The position numbers were made by a program, and so were the translations under genes. A DNA stretch of 64,000 bases, taken from positions 1 to 64,000 of the forward strand of contig NZ_NTMG01000062.1 of assembly GCF_002487355.1 (NCBI RefSeq). Direction: 5' to 3'. Shown here piece by piece: positions 9,732 to 17,394 of this stretch (its first letter is position 1; every line of letters starts with the position of its first letter). Below the pieces are notes generated by a model. That model worked only from the letters and a program-made list of their open reading frames with translations, did not search any database and was not told where the DNA came from. Source of the stretch: Candidatus Methanoperedens sp. BLZ2 (lineage in GTDB: Archaea > Halobacteriota > Methanosarcinia > Methanosarcinales > Methanoperedenaceae).

Positions 9732-10394
9732 ATGGGAATAAAAGAAAGAAAAGAAACTGAAAAATCTGAAATGAAAGAACTTATTCTAAAGACAGCAATG
9801 AAGTTGTTCCTGGATAAGGGGTTCAATAACATAACCATAAGAAATATTGCAGAAAAAATTGAATACAGCCCGGCGACTATTTATCTATACTTCAAAAATA
9901 AAGATGAAATTCTTTACACTCTCCGGGGAGAAGGATTTGAAAAGCTATACGAATGGCAGAAAACTTCACTCAATACAAATGATCCCCTTAAACGTCTGCT
10001 CAAACATGGGGAGGCATATATTTCATTTGCCCTTGAAAATCCTGAATATTATGACCTGATGTTTATGATGAGAGGTCCTGTAAAAAATATAAAGGAGACG
10101 AATTTCTGTGACATCGGTCTAAAGTCATATGAATTGCTCAAGAATAATGTGAAAGAATGTATGACACAGGGATTGTTCCCCCGGATGGACGTGGATATAG
10201 TCGCATTCTCATTATGGTCTTATGTCCATGGAATCGCATCATTAATAATTCGCAGTAGAGGCATTATATTCCCTGAGGAACAGGTAAATGATATGATTAA
10301 AGGATCTCTTGATTTTATGCTGAAGGTAAATTATGATAAAAATTGGGATACATACAATAAATCAATGAATCAGAAACCGGAGTTAAACATATGA
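9732..10394 (+). CDS. TetR/AcrR-family transcriptional regulator
   Basis: The 220-residue protein begins with a typical TetR helix-turn-helix at about residues 15-60 (ILKTAMKLFLDKGFNNITI, then YSPATIYLYFKNKDEIL). A helical ligand-binding domain follows. It overlaps the next gene by four bases and heads a four-gene operon encoding an exported protein, an ABC permease and an ABC ATPase. It probably represses this exporter until a ligand binds. The ligand is unknown. A candidate operator sits just upstream. Confidence 0.88.
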   Translation: MGIKERKETEKSEMKELILKTAMKLFLDKGFNNITIRNIAEKIEYSPATIYLYFKNKDEILYTLRGEGFEKLYEWQKTSLNTNDPLKRLLKHGEAYISFALENPEYYDLMFMMRGPVKNIKETNFCDIGLKSYELLKNNVKECMTQGLFPRMDVDIVAFSLWSYVHGIASLIIRSRGIIFPEEQVNDMIKGSLDFMLKVNYDKNWDTYNKSMNQKPELNI

Positions 10395-11590
10395 GAAAAT
10401 ATATAATTACATTATTTTTAATATTAGCATTTGTCATAAACGTACAGGCTGATCCTTTCAATGTAACAACTGTGCTTTCTGCTCCTCACCTGACGCCTGG
10501 TGACAGGAACATCGGGCTTGAATTCACGATACAAAATGATCAGGATACTTCCCTTAGTAATGTCAAAACATATCTTTTTTTAAGATATCCATTTTCTGCA
10601 TCCTACTCTCCGAATAACAAGCTCGGTGAAATAAATAACCCCGGATATCTTATCAGCGCAGGAGGATCAGGAGATGAATACACACCTTATTTTGACCTGA
10701 TGCCGCACATGTCTCGAAAAACATTTTTCAAGATAGATATTGACCGGGACGCAAAATATGGGGTTTATGATCTACCCTATACAATTTTTTATGATAATAA
10801 GGAATATAACGGCAAGATCACACTAACGATCAAAGGGGAGACACTGATAGAGATAAAAAATGTATCGGTAGCATCAAACAATAGCCAGGTCGAGCCAGGG
10901 GAAGTTTTTAAAATACAAATCTCTCTTGAAAATGTGGGCGATAACGAAATTAAATGGTTAAAAATCAGCCTGAACCCGGAAGATAAAGCCCTTATCCCCC
11001 TCTCTTCGGATTCGGAACTGATCTTTAAAGATATGCCTCAGGGGTCACAGAAAAATTCAGAAATATGGTTTTCCCTGGAAAAGGACGCAGCTATCAAAAA
11101 TTATCCTATCGATCTTGAGCTTAAGTATCTTGACGAAAGGGGCATAGAGTATAACGAGAGCAAACTTGTTGGCATAATTGCCTCAGGAAGAGCAAATATG
11201 GACATCGCCAAAAAGATCACAGAACCTGCAAGATTAATGGAGAACCAGCCTTTTACCCTTAATATAAAGATCGAAAATACAGGCACAGGAGATGCAAAAG
11301 GAGTTATGGCACGTCTTGAATCCGCACTCTCCGGGGATAATCTTGCTTATCTTGGGGAGATAAAAAAGGATGATTATTCAAATGCGCTCTTTACACTGGA
11401 TGCTGATAGCAGCGGTAAACAAAACGGTGTTTTGCATATAACCTTTGAAGATGACTTTGGAAAACATGAGATACAAAAAGACATGATCATTGTTGTGAAT
11501 CCAGCAGAAAGCCAAAACCTCCTGCCGATATTAATTGGAATAATAGCAATAGCTGCTATAATATTTTACCTGGTAAAAAGGAAACACTGA
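10391..11590 (+). CDS. Exported COG1361/NEW3-type protein, membrane anchored
   Basis: The 399-residue protein has an N-terminal signal peptide (LFLILAFVINVQA, cleavage near residue 20). Several Ig-like NEW3/CARDB-type beta domains follow, for example TPGDRNIGLEFTIQND and ENQPFTLNIKIENTGTGDAKG. A single C-terminal helix (NLLPILIGIIAIAAIIFYLV) ends in a basic tail. Proteins of the COG1361 S-layer-like class often sit beside MacB-type ABC exporters in archaea. It overlaps tetR by four bases and the permease gene begins three bases after it. It may act outside the membrane as an accessory of the transporter. Confidence 0.75.
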   Translation: MRKYIITLFLILAFVINVQADPFNVTTVLSAPHLTPGDRNIGLEFTIQNDQDTSLSNVKTYLFLRYPFSASYSPNNKLGEINNPGYLISAGGSGDEYTPYFDLMPHMSRKTFFKIDIDRDAKYGVYDLPYTIFYDNKEYNGKITLTIKGETLIEIKNVSVASNNSQVEPGEVFKIQISLENVGDNEIKWLKISLNPEDKALIPLSSDSELIFKDMPQGSQKNSEIWFSLEKDAAIKNYPIDLELKYLDERGIEYNESKLVGIIASGRANMDIAKKITEPARLMENQPFTLNIKIENTGTGDAKGVMARLESALSGDNLAYLGEIKKDDYSNALFTLDADSSGKQNGVLHITFEDDFGKHEIQKDMIIVVNPAESQNLLPILIGIIAIAAIIFYLVKRKH

Positions 11591-11592
11591 CC

Positions 11593-12762
11593 ATGAAAGC
11601 CTGGCTGTTCCTTGCCATAAAGGATATGTCAAAAAGAAGGCGTGAAACACTGATGGTCATCCTGGCCATAACGATAGGGGTCGTTGGACCGCTTTTTACG
11701 ACAGCGTTGAATAACGGGATGCAGGATGCTTTTGTAGGGAATACTGTTAATGTTTACACAGGGCATTTGCAGATCCAGCCAAATACTGGCGATAGCTTTA
11801 TTCCAAAATCAGAAAGCGTGCTTTCGAAGGTCACAGGGATAAAAGGCATTGTAGGTGCTGCTCCCCGGATTACAGGCAGTATAGATCTCGAATCAAGATC
11901 TGAAAAAATCGGAATTGCAATATTCGGGATAAAACCATCACTTGAAGAAAAAGCCTCCACACTTTCAAAAACATTGGAGAGGGGAGAATTCCTTGATGAT
12001 AAGGATAAAAATGAACTGCTGATTGGCACCTCTCTTGCAGAAGTAATGAAAGTGGATGTTGGTGATACTGTTATTCTCACATATCAGGATAGAAAACCCG
12101 TCGAATTCAGGGTAAAAGGTATCATCAGTACAGGTACATTTGAACTTGACAGGTATGCCATAATATCAACATACAGTACCGTAAAGGAACTCATCGAAAA
12201 AGATGAAGCCAGCAATATCATTATTCGGCTTGAGAATCCTGAAGAATCCACAAAATATAAATTAATTCTCCAGAAAGAGACCACACTTCCTAATGTCAAG
12301 ACCTGGCAGGAACTTTCAGCAGGAATGGCAGGAATGATCGAGACATTTGGGGCAATATCCTCGATGACATCAGGCATTTCCATATTTGTTGCCGCGATCG
12401 CAATCAGCCTTATAATTTACACGACCGTAAAAAACAAGATCCGTGAAATTGGTGTCCTTAAAGCAATAGGCGCAAGAGGCGAAATGATTTTGAAGATATA
12501 TCTTGCGCAGGCTTTATTCATAGGTATCATCGGGACAGTGCTTGGTACCTTGATAGGTTTATTCCTGATAAACGGAATGCAGCAGAATCCGCTTATCATG
12601 ACGCCTGAGTACGGTATGAAACTCATAATCATGCCCCGGATATCATTAGGTTCAATAATGGCAGCCGATCTATCAATACTTCTCACATGCATTATCGGAG
12701 GGATATATCCCGCAATTATCGCCTCAAGGACAAATATTATTAAAGCAATATGGAGCGGATAG
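11593..12762 (+). CDS. ABC transporter permease, MacB/FtsX type
   Basis: The 389-residue permease has the MacB/LolCE layout. One helix lies near the N-terminus (TLMVILAITIGVVGPLF), then a large extracytoplasmic domain (about residues 45-250), then three C-terminal helices. The cytoplasmic EIGVLKAIGARG motif typical of FtsX-fold permeases lies between the first two of these. Such permeases act mechanically on extracytoplasmic substrates or export amphiphiles. The ATPase gene that follows overlaps its stop or starts just after it. The substrate is unknown. Confidence 0.88.
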   Translation: MKAWLFLAIKDMSKRRRETLMVILAITIGVVGPLFTTALNNGMQDAFVGNTVNVYTGHLQIQPNTGDSFIPKSESVLSKVTGIKGIVGAAPRITGSIDLESRSEKIGIAIFGIKPSLEEKASTLSKTLERGEFLDDKDKNELLIGTSLAEVMKVDVGDTVILTYQDRKPVEFRVKGIISTGTFELDRYAIISTYSTVKELIEKDEASNIIIRLENPEESTKYKLILQKETTLPNVKTWQELSAGMAGMIETFGAISSMTSGISIFVAAIAISLIIYTTVKNKIREIGVLKAIGARGEMILKIYLAQALFIGIIGTVLGTLIGLFLINGMQQNPLIMTPEYGMKLIIMPRISLGSIMAADLSILLTCIIGGIYPAIIASRTNIIKAIWSG

Positions 12763-13415
12763 GTTTGATCGAGATCAATAACCTTAAGAAAATATATTAT
12801 ATGGGCAAAATTGAGGTTCATGCTCTCAGGGGGATAGACCTTGTGATCGAAAAGGGTGAATTCGTTGCGCTTATGGGTCCATCAGGTAGCGGAAAGTCAA
12901 CGCTTTTAAATATGATCGGCCTTCTTGATACTCCAACATCGGGGGGAATCGTTATCGATGGGATCGAGGTGTCTTCTCTTGATGATAATGAGAGAGCTGA
13001 TTTTCGGCTCAGGAAAATGGGGTTTGTTTTCCAGTTCTTCAGCTTGCTTAAGGAACTGAATTCGCTTGAAAATGTTGCACTCCCGATGATAATGGATGAT
13101 CGAAAATATACCAGAGCAAGTTCACTTCTGGAGCTTGTGGGAATAGGTGACAGGGCTGCGCATTATCCAAGTGAGCTTTCGGGTGGGCAGCAGCAGCGCA
13201 TAGCAATTGCCCGGGCACTTGCGAATGAGCCTGCAATCCTTCTTGCGGATGAACCGACGGCAAATCTTGATACAGAGTCCTCAAACCAGATAGTCGGACT
13301 ATTTCGCGAATTGAACGAAAAAGGACAGACTATTGTCATGGTGACGCATGAACCTGAACTTGGCGAGAGAGCAGACAGGATAATCAGGATAAAGGATGGG
13401 AGAGTGGTTTCGTGA
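12750..13415 (+). CDS. ABC transporter ATPase, LolD/MacB type (copy 1)
   Basis: This 221-residue ATPase has Walker [10 protein letters not shown]-loop FVFQFF, signature LSGGQQQR, Walker B ILLADEPT and switch VTHEPE. It powers the MacB-type permease encoded just upstream. Two starts are possible: ATG 12750, overlapping the permease stop, and TTG 12765, which matches the start of the second copy. The sequence from about 12764 to 13420 recurs at 14944-15600 with only five amino acid changes in 215. The shared tail extends a few bases beyond the stop. Confidence 0.93.
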   Translation: MERIGLIEINNLKKIYYMGKIEVHALRGIDLVIEKGEFVALMGPSGSGKSTLLNMIGLLDTPTSGGIVIDGIEVSSLDDNERADFRLRKMGFVFQFFSLLKELNSLENVALPMIMDDRKYTRASSLLELVGIGDRAAHYPSELSGGQQQRIAIARALANEPAILLADEPTANLDTESSNQIVGLFRELNEKGQTIVMVTHEPELGERADRIIRIKDGRVVS

Positions 13416-13420
13416 ATGAC
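12764..13420 (+). repeat. Direct repeat unit A (ABC ATPase copy 1)
   Basis: This is the first of two direct repeats of about 657 bases, 2180 bases apart. The partner is 14944-15600. Differences are concentrated at the 5' end (around 12834-12855), and the rest is nearly identical. Weaker similarity continues some 25 bases past the stop. The pair points to a recent duplication or gene conversion, and the pair is a substrate for deletion of everything between. Confidence 0.85.
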
Positions 13421-13665
13421 GGGAAATGCCGGAGTTGCAAAGTATCTCTACGACATTAGCGACCTTCTGGAACTAAAAGGGGAGAAGTATATTCAAATTA
13501 AGGGCCTATGCAAAGGCAGCATGAGCTATTGAAGGATTAACGGAGGACATTGAAAATATCGCTTCAGAGAACAAATTGGAAGATATTCCAGATGTTGGGG
13601 AATCGATTGTCTGAAAAATAGCGAGGATTGTACTGAGAATGGCACCTGGATAGCTAACGTTCTCA
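13416..13665 (+). pseudogene. Remnant of PolX-family DNA polymerase (5' part)
   Basis: Pieces in different frames read like the N-terminal helix-hairpin-helix domain of PolX. Frame one is [19 protein letters not shown] (from 13416, stop 13530-13532). Frame two is AIEGLTEDIENIASENKLED followed by IPDVGESIV, then a stop. A last piece resembles KIARIVLRMGTW. The start codon abuts the stop of the ABC ATPase. The polymerase and PHP parts are missing. At least two frameshifts and a large deletion make it non-functional. Confidence 0.65.
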
Positions 13666-13698
13666 GCCTTACGAACAAATATGAATGATTAAAAAGTA

Positions 13699-13724
13699 AA
13701 AGAGCTTTTTTAACATAAGCTCTT
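13699..13724 (-). terminator. Hairpin terminator after the exported-protein pair
   Basis: AAGAGCTT and AAGCTCTT form an 8-bp stem at 13699-13706 and 13717-13724. On the minus strand it follows the stop at 13732 closely and is followed by a T-rich stretch. Confidence 0.5.
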
Positions 13725-13731
13725 ATTCCAT

Positions 13732-14301
13732 TTACCTTGGGATATATACTGGTTTATGTATTTCGCCATTTATGTTCAGATCAACCAGAATTACATTCGG
13801 CTCTACAGATAACTTATCGAGGTCGATCACGGATGCCTTGGCTGTAACATAGTAAACTTTCGAGAACCATTCAGGTTTTTCACCTAATTCTTCGACATTT
13901 ACCGCAACTGCTGTAGCATCTTTTCTAACCTCGCTTTGAAACGTCTCTGAGGCAGCTCCACTGATATCCATAAGCATTAGAGAGTATTTAGTTTTAAGTC
14001 TTTCAAGCTCACTTGGGCTGATGTCATTAAAGTTGATGGTTGCCCATACTATTGTCTTAGGATTTTTTTGTGCAGAATTCTTAAGGTCTGCTCCTCTCTC
14101 TGCTTTATATGCTTCGAACTGAGATGTGCCATATGTTGGTGGTTTAATGAAGATAACAGGCTTGCCATCTGTTCCCGTCACAGTCTCTACAAAAACATTA
14201 TTTTTGCCTAATCTTATAGAATCTGACGAGATAGCATACCCTGTTCCGATTAATAAACCAATTATTAAAGATATTAGGATAACTTTAGTTATTTTATTCA
14301 T
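13732..14301 (-). CDS. Exported protein of unknown function
   Basis: The 189-residue protein starts with a signal-anchor-like segment (ITKVILISLIIGLLIGTGYA) and then a soluble domain with no family I recognise. An AAGGAG ribosome binding site precedes the ATG. It lies 11 bases after a second exported protein and ends at a hairpin terminator, so the two form an operon. The pair sits between the two copies of the ABC ATPase. Confidence 0.6.
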   Translation of the reverse strand: MNKITKVILISLIIGLLIGTGYAISSDSIRLGKNNVFVETVTGTDGKPVIFIKPPTYGTSQFEAYKAERGADLKNSAQKNPKTIVWATINFNDISPSELERLKTKYSLMLMDISGAASETFQSEVRKDATAVAVNVEELGEKPEWFSKVYYVTAKASVIDLDKLSVEPNVILVDLNINGEIHKPVYIPR

Positions 14302-14312
14302 AATTTTGCTCC

Positions 14313-14807
14313 TTATACTGTCAAGCCAATGTTATCAAGTACGATATAATTGTAATCGCTCACACTGCTATCATATGCATAAAATCTCACTTGCATATTA
14401 TAGGGATTACCTGTAGTACCTACACCTTTTACCTGGACCTCTGTCTCGTAATTACTATTTGGAACTATGGAAGACCAAGTGTAACCATAATTTATCCACC
14501 CATTATATTTTGCAAGCGTATCTATCGTTCCTCCAGGAAGATTAGTCCAAGCAGATAAATAAGATGCATAGCCGGTACTCCATTTCATCTGAAAGTATGG
14601 CGGATATTGGTTGTTATGAGAATTACTCGGTGTTGTAGACCATTTTACATCGTCCCATGCAGTGTCTGTTAATCCATAACCTCTATTATCTATATTACCA
14701 GGCAGATGAGAACTTGGGGCATCGACAGGTGTTGCAGAAGCAACAGATGCAGCTACAAAACTCACCAGTAGAACTGATATGATGCATGTAGCTAACTTCT
14801 TTTTCAT
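14313..14807 (-). CDS. Secreted protein of unknown function
   Basis: The 164-residue protein has a clear signal peptide (LATCIISVLLVSFVAASVA, cleavage near ASA-TPV). The mature part is rich in Tyr, Trp, Asn and Ser (WSTTPSNSHNNQYPPYFQMK), a composition typical of secreted beta-rich proteins. A strong TAGGAGGT site lies just before the ATG, and an AT-rich promoter region lies near 14834-14872. It is the first gene of a two-gene minus-strand operon. I recognise no family. Confidence 0.6.
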   Translation of the reverse strand: MKKKLATCIISVLLVSFVAASVASATPVDAPSSHLPGNIDNRGYGLTDTAWDDVKWSTTPSNSHNNQYPPYFQMKWSTGYASYLSAWTNLPGGTIDTLAKYNGWINYGYTWSSIVPNSNYETEVQVKGVGTTGNPYNMQVRFYAYDSSVSDYNYIVLDNIGLTV

Positions 14808-14943
14808 TTTAACCTCCTAATTATTACTATGATAATCAACATACTATATATATTAAATGGTTCCTAATAACGATGACGATTTGATTAGAAAATATCAAGC
14901 TGCGATTTCTTTTTTATCACTGCACTTGCCTACTTCGGGATAT

Positions 14944-15600
14944 TTTGATCGAGATCGATAACCTTAAGAAGATATATTATATGGGCAAAATTGAGGTTCA
15001 TGCTCTAAGGGGAATTGATATTAAGATCGAAAAAGGTGAATTCGTTGCGCTTATGGGTCCATCAGGCAGCGGGAAATCAACGCTTTTAAATATGATTGGC
15101 CTTCTTGATACTCCAACATCGGGGGGAATCGTTATCGATGGGATCGAGGTGTCTTCTCTTGATGATAATGAGAGAGCTGATTTTCGGCTCAGGAAAATGG
15201 GGTTTGTTTTCCAGTTCTTCAGCTTGCTTAAGGAATTGAATTCACTTGAAAATGTTGCACTCCCGATGATAATGGATGATCGAAAATATACCAGAGCAAG
15301 TTCACTTCTGGAGCTTGTGGGAATAGGTGACAGGGCGGCGCATTATCCAAGTGAGCTTTCGGGTGGGCAGCAGCAGCGCATAGCAATTGCCCGGACACTT
15401 GCGAATGAGCCTGCAATCCTTCTTGCGGATGAACCGACGGCAAATCTTGATACGGAATCCTCAAACCAGATAGTCGGGCTATTTCGCGAATTGAACGAAA
15501 AAGGACAGACTATTGTCATGGTGACGCATGAACCTGAACTTGGAGAGAAAGCAGACAGGATAATACGGATAAAGGATGGGAGAGTGGTTTCGTGAATGAC
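14944..15600 (+). repeat. Direct repeat unit B (ABC ATPase copy 2)
   Basis: This is the second copy of the repeat at 12764-13420, in the same orientation. It begins within TTTGATCGAGATC and ends at the shared GTGAATGAC after the stop. Confidence 0.85.
14945..15595 (+). CDS. ABC transporter ATPase, LolD/MacB type (copy 2, orphan)
   Basis: The 216-residue ATPase is identical to copy 1 except for five substitutions. The first three are near the N-terminus (N to D, then LV to IK in the GID segment); the others are A to T after IAIAR and R to K in ELGE-ADR. All nucleotide-binding motifs are intact. The start is TTG. No permease or accessory gene adjoins it, unlike copy 1. It may be a functional spare, or a by-product of the duplication still too young to have decayed. 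Confidence 0.85.
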   Translation: MIEIDNLKKIYYMGKIEVHALRGIDIKIEKGEFVALMGPSGSGKSTLLNMIGLLDTPTSGGIVIDGIEVSSLDDNERADFRLRKMGFVFQFFSLLKELNSLENVALPMIMDDRKYTRASSLLELVGIGDRAAHYPSELSGGQQQRIAIARTLANEPAILLADEPTANLDTESSNQIVGLFRELNEKGQTIVMVTHEPELGEKADRIIRIKDGRVVS

Positions 15601-15735
15601 AAGAAATGTGGATGTGACAAGGCGGGGCTGGCTTGAAAAAAGGATTTGATGAATACAAGGTCAGCGAAAGACTTGACTTTCGTGGGGTCAAGGGGCTAGA
15701 GTAAAGAAGAGGTCTTAACAACCTCCCCCTCCTCA

Positions 15736-15948
15736 TCAAACTGCACGTACAGATTCCCCGTATGCAGCTTTCGTTTGGCTTTTCCCTTTGCAGGAGATGT
15801 GTTCATTCAGCAACGAAGAAAGTGAAACCAGCCCCATTTTTCTCAATTCAGGCTCAGGAAGCGTGTATAAAATAGTGTTCCAGTTACGCTTTTTAGCTTT
15901 AAAGCTCCTCAAGCGTCCCCTTATATAACTATCTAATTCACCGAACAA
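15736..15948 (-). pseudogene. Group II intron maturase C-terminal fragment
   Basis: The frame carries the family's terminal motif (LDSYIRGRLRSFKAKKRNW). Sequence just upstream on the same strand reads EYFKDGTVKTLFGE, confirming a group II intron-encoded protein. It is separated by a frame change from the RT piece. Confidence 0.6.
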
Positions 15949-16022
15949 TGTCTTTACTGTACCATCTTTGAAATAGTTCCCTCAACCCCTTGAACTTCTT
16001 CTTTGCCTTATCCCTGGGACTT

Positions 16023-16313
16023 CTATAGCGTCCATTGAAATGGAAGCATCTCCTTTGCTCGTATGAGTGCATCCTGCGCATCTGATTCAAACTTGCAGAA
16101 AATAACGATGTCATCGGCGTATCTGATATTTCCTCCCTGTGGAGTACCTTCTATACTCTCCTCGAATTCGCCATCGTTCATTATTCCACTTTTAAGGACA
16201 GATTCTTCTCGCGCAAGATAGCGTTTTATTGCCATTTTGACAGTGCTTACTTTTCTGGCGTTTTCTTTGAATCCGATTGATGTTATCGTGCTGTTCACCT
16301 CTACTCTTTCCAA
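16023..16313 (-). pseudogene. Group II intron reverse transcriptase fragment
   Basis: The 96-codon frame holds EGTPQGG directly joined to IRYADDIVIFC. In intact group II RTs about 30-40 residues lie between GTPQGG and YADD, so an internal deletion has removed part of the palm, and most of the upstream RT blocks are also gone. The YADD catalytic residues remain, but the protein cannot be functional. Confidence 0.7.
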
Positions 16314-16639
16314 ATCTGGAACCCCTTTGCTGGGTCAGGTTTTGTCCTCTTACAGTCGCCTCCTGTACCCTGCGGCACAGGTTCTATATGTTCTTGGCCT
16401 GACCTTCATTGCTACTATGAGTTCGTCGGACTTCTCATAACGCATTGCTTGGTTTTCCCATTAGGTTATGCCTATACTACCTGTTCTCTCTTGGTGGAAT
16501 CCAGTGACCCAGAAACTTGTAGGGTCTGTATCCATCTTCGAGGAGGACGTTATGAGACCTTCCTCGGTCACACAAGATAGCGTTCTCAGCCATCCTTACC
16601 GTAACCACCCCAGCGTTCACTTACTGCTCAAGCTTCCAT

Positions 16640-16930
16640 TATTACAACGATGTACCTCTTGTATTTGAATTATTACGAAATTATAATAAAGTTTACCAGG
16701 TAAACGTCTCTCAGGCCGAAGGGAAATATTATCTTGGAATTGTTCATGAAGTTCCTGAAAAACCATATGTTGACAAGAGATCATTGTAAAAAAGGAAGTA
16801 ATCACTGGAAGAGACTCAACCGGGTAAAAAACAAGCTTACCCGGAAATGCAGTAATCAGATAATGCGGGAACTTAATTGATAGGGATAGGAATAGTTCTA
16901 TCAATATCATGTTGCGGTTTCTATCACAGA
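16640..16930 (+). pseudogene. TnpB (IS605 OrfB) remnant
   Basis: Three plus-strand pieces read like TnpB. The first includes VYQVNVSQAEGKYYLG and VHEVPEKPYVDKRSL. The second, in another frame, reads GSNHWKRLNRVKNKLTRK. The third is the C-terminal RuvC III part LIDRDRNSSINIM, ending LRFLSQNS and a stop near 16938. The zinc finger and most of the RuvC domain are deleted. It ends just before a hairpin typical of IS605 right ends. Confidence 0.6.
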
Positions 16931-16939
16931 ACTCGTAGG

Positions 16940-16972
16940 AAACCCCAGCCCGAAAGGGCGGGGTAGTTCACG
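16940..16972. repeat. IS605-type right-end hairpin
   Basis: CCCAGCCCGAAAGGGCGGGG folds as a GC-rich hairpin immediately after the TnpB remnant and is followed by TAGTTCAC. The placement and shape match the subterminal hairpins of IS200/IS605 elements. Confidence 0.5.
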
Positions 16973-17104
16973 TAATGTACCTGAGGGTTCCAACAACAAT
17001 TTTATTTGACTGCTCAGTTCCAGGTGAAAGATGTCAGCTATTGCAATCCTTACACAAGGTTTATTAATTCCCAGACCAAAGTTTGTTTGTGGAGGTGAGT
17101 AACT

Positions 17105-17257
17105 ATGGTTAAGGAAATAAGCTGCAAAAGATGTAATTTTATGATCAGGAGCGAGAACGATGATGAGTTAGTTTCGTTCGTGCAACAGCATAACAAGAAA
17201 ATGCATAACTGGGATACGTCAAAAGAAGAACTACTCAGAGCTGCAAAAGAGGTGTAG
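17105..17257 (+). CDS. DUF1059-like small protein
   Basis: The 50-residue protein begins with KEISCKRCNFMIRSENDDEL and contains VQQHNKKMH, matching the DUF1059 pattern of two cysteines followed by a helical part with conserved His. A perfect GGAGGTGA ribosome binding site lies eight bases before the ATG, which is good evidence that it is translated. The function of DUF1059 is unknown. It converges on thrS across a hairpin terminator. Confidence 0.7.
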   Translation: MVKEISCKRCNFMIRSENDDELVSFVQQHNKKMHNWDTSKEELLRAAKEV

Positions 17258-17323
17258 GCAATCCCGGTTCATAATTTCCTGAGTAAGGGTTCTTACTATT
17301 ATATAAACTCAATATAATAAATA

Positions 17324-17370
17324 AAATTCGCTAAAGATGTCTTATTTTTAAACTTCTTTAGCGATTTTTG
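17324..17370. terminator. Bidirectional hairpin terminator
   Basis: TCGCTAAAGA (17328-17337) and TCTTTAGCGA (17355-17364) form a perfect 10-bp stem flanked by AAAAT and TTTTT. It lies between convergent genes (the DUF1059 gene and thrS). Confidence 0.7.
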
Positions 17371-17394
17371 TATTTTTAGGTAAAATTTTCTATA

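Larger units (their letters stand above)
15690..16640 (-). mobile_element. Degenerate group II intron
   Basis: On the minus strand the region reads as a group II intron. A domain-V-like hairpin lies at about 15730-15772 (CTGCATACGGGGAAT paired with CTGTACGTGCAG). Upstream are pieces of the intron-encoded protein: an N-terminal part near 16340-16450 (MGKPSNA), an RT piece at 16023-16313 and a C-terminal part at 15736-15948. The RT core is mostly deleted and frames are broken, so the intron cannot move by itself. The 5' boundary is uncertain and appears to adjoin the TnpB remnant. Confidence 0.65.

Noticed and set aside
15690-16640. Active retrotransposing group II intron or retron
   Set aside because: The RT core is deleted and the frames are broken, leaving only GTPQGG and YADD joined.
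16617-16910. 97-residue minus-strand ORF
   Set aside because: The plus strand here reads as TnpB remnant, which explains the sequence better.
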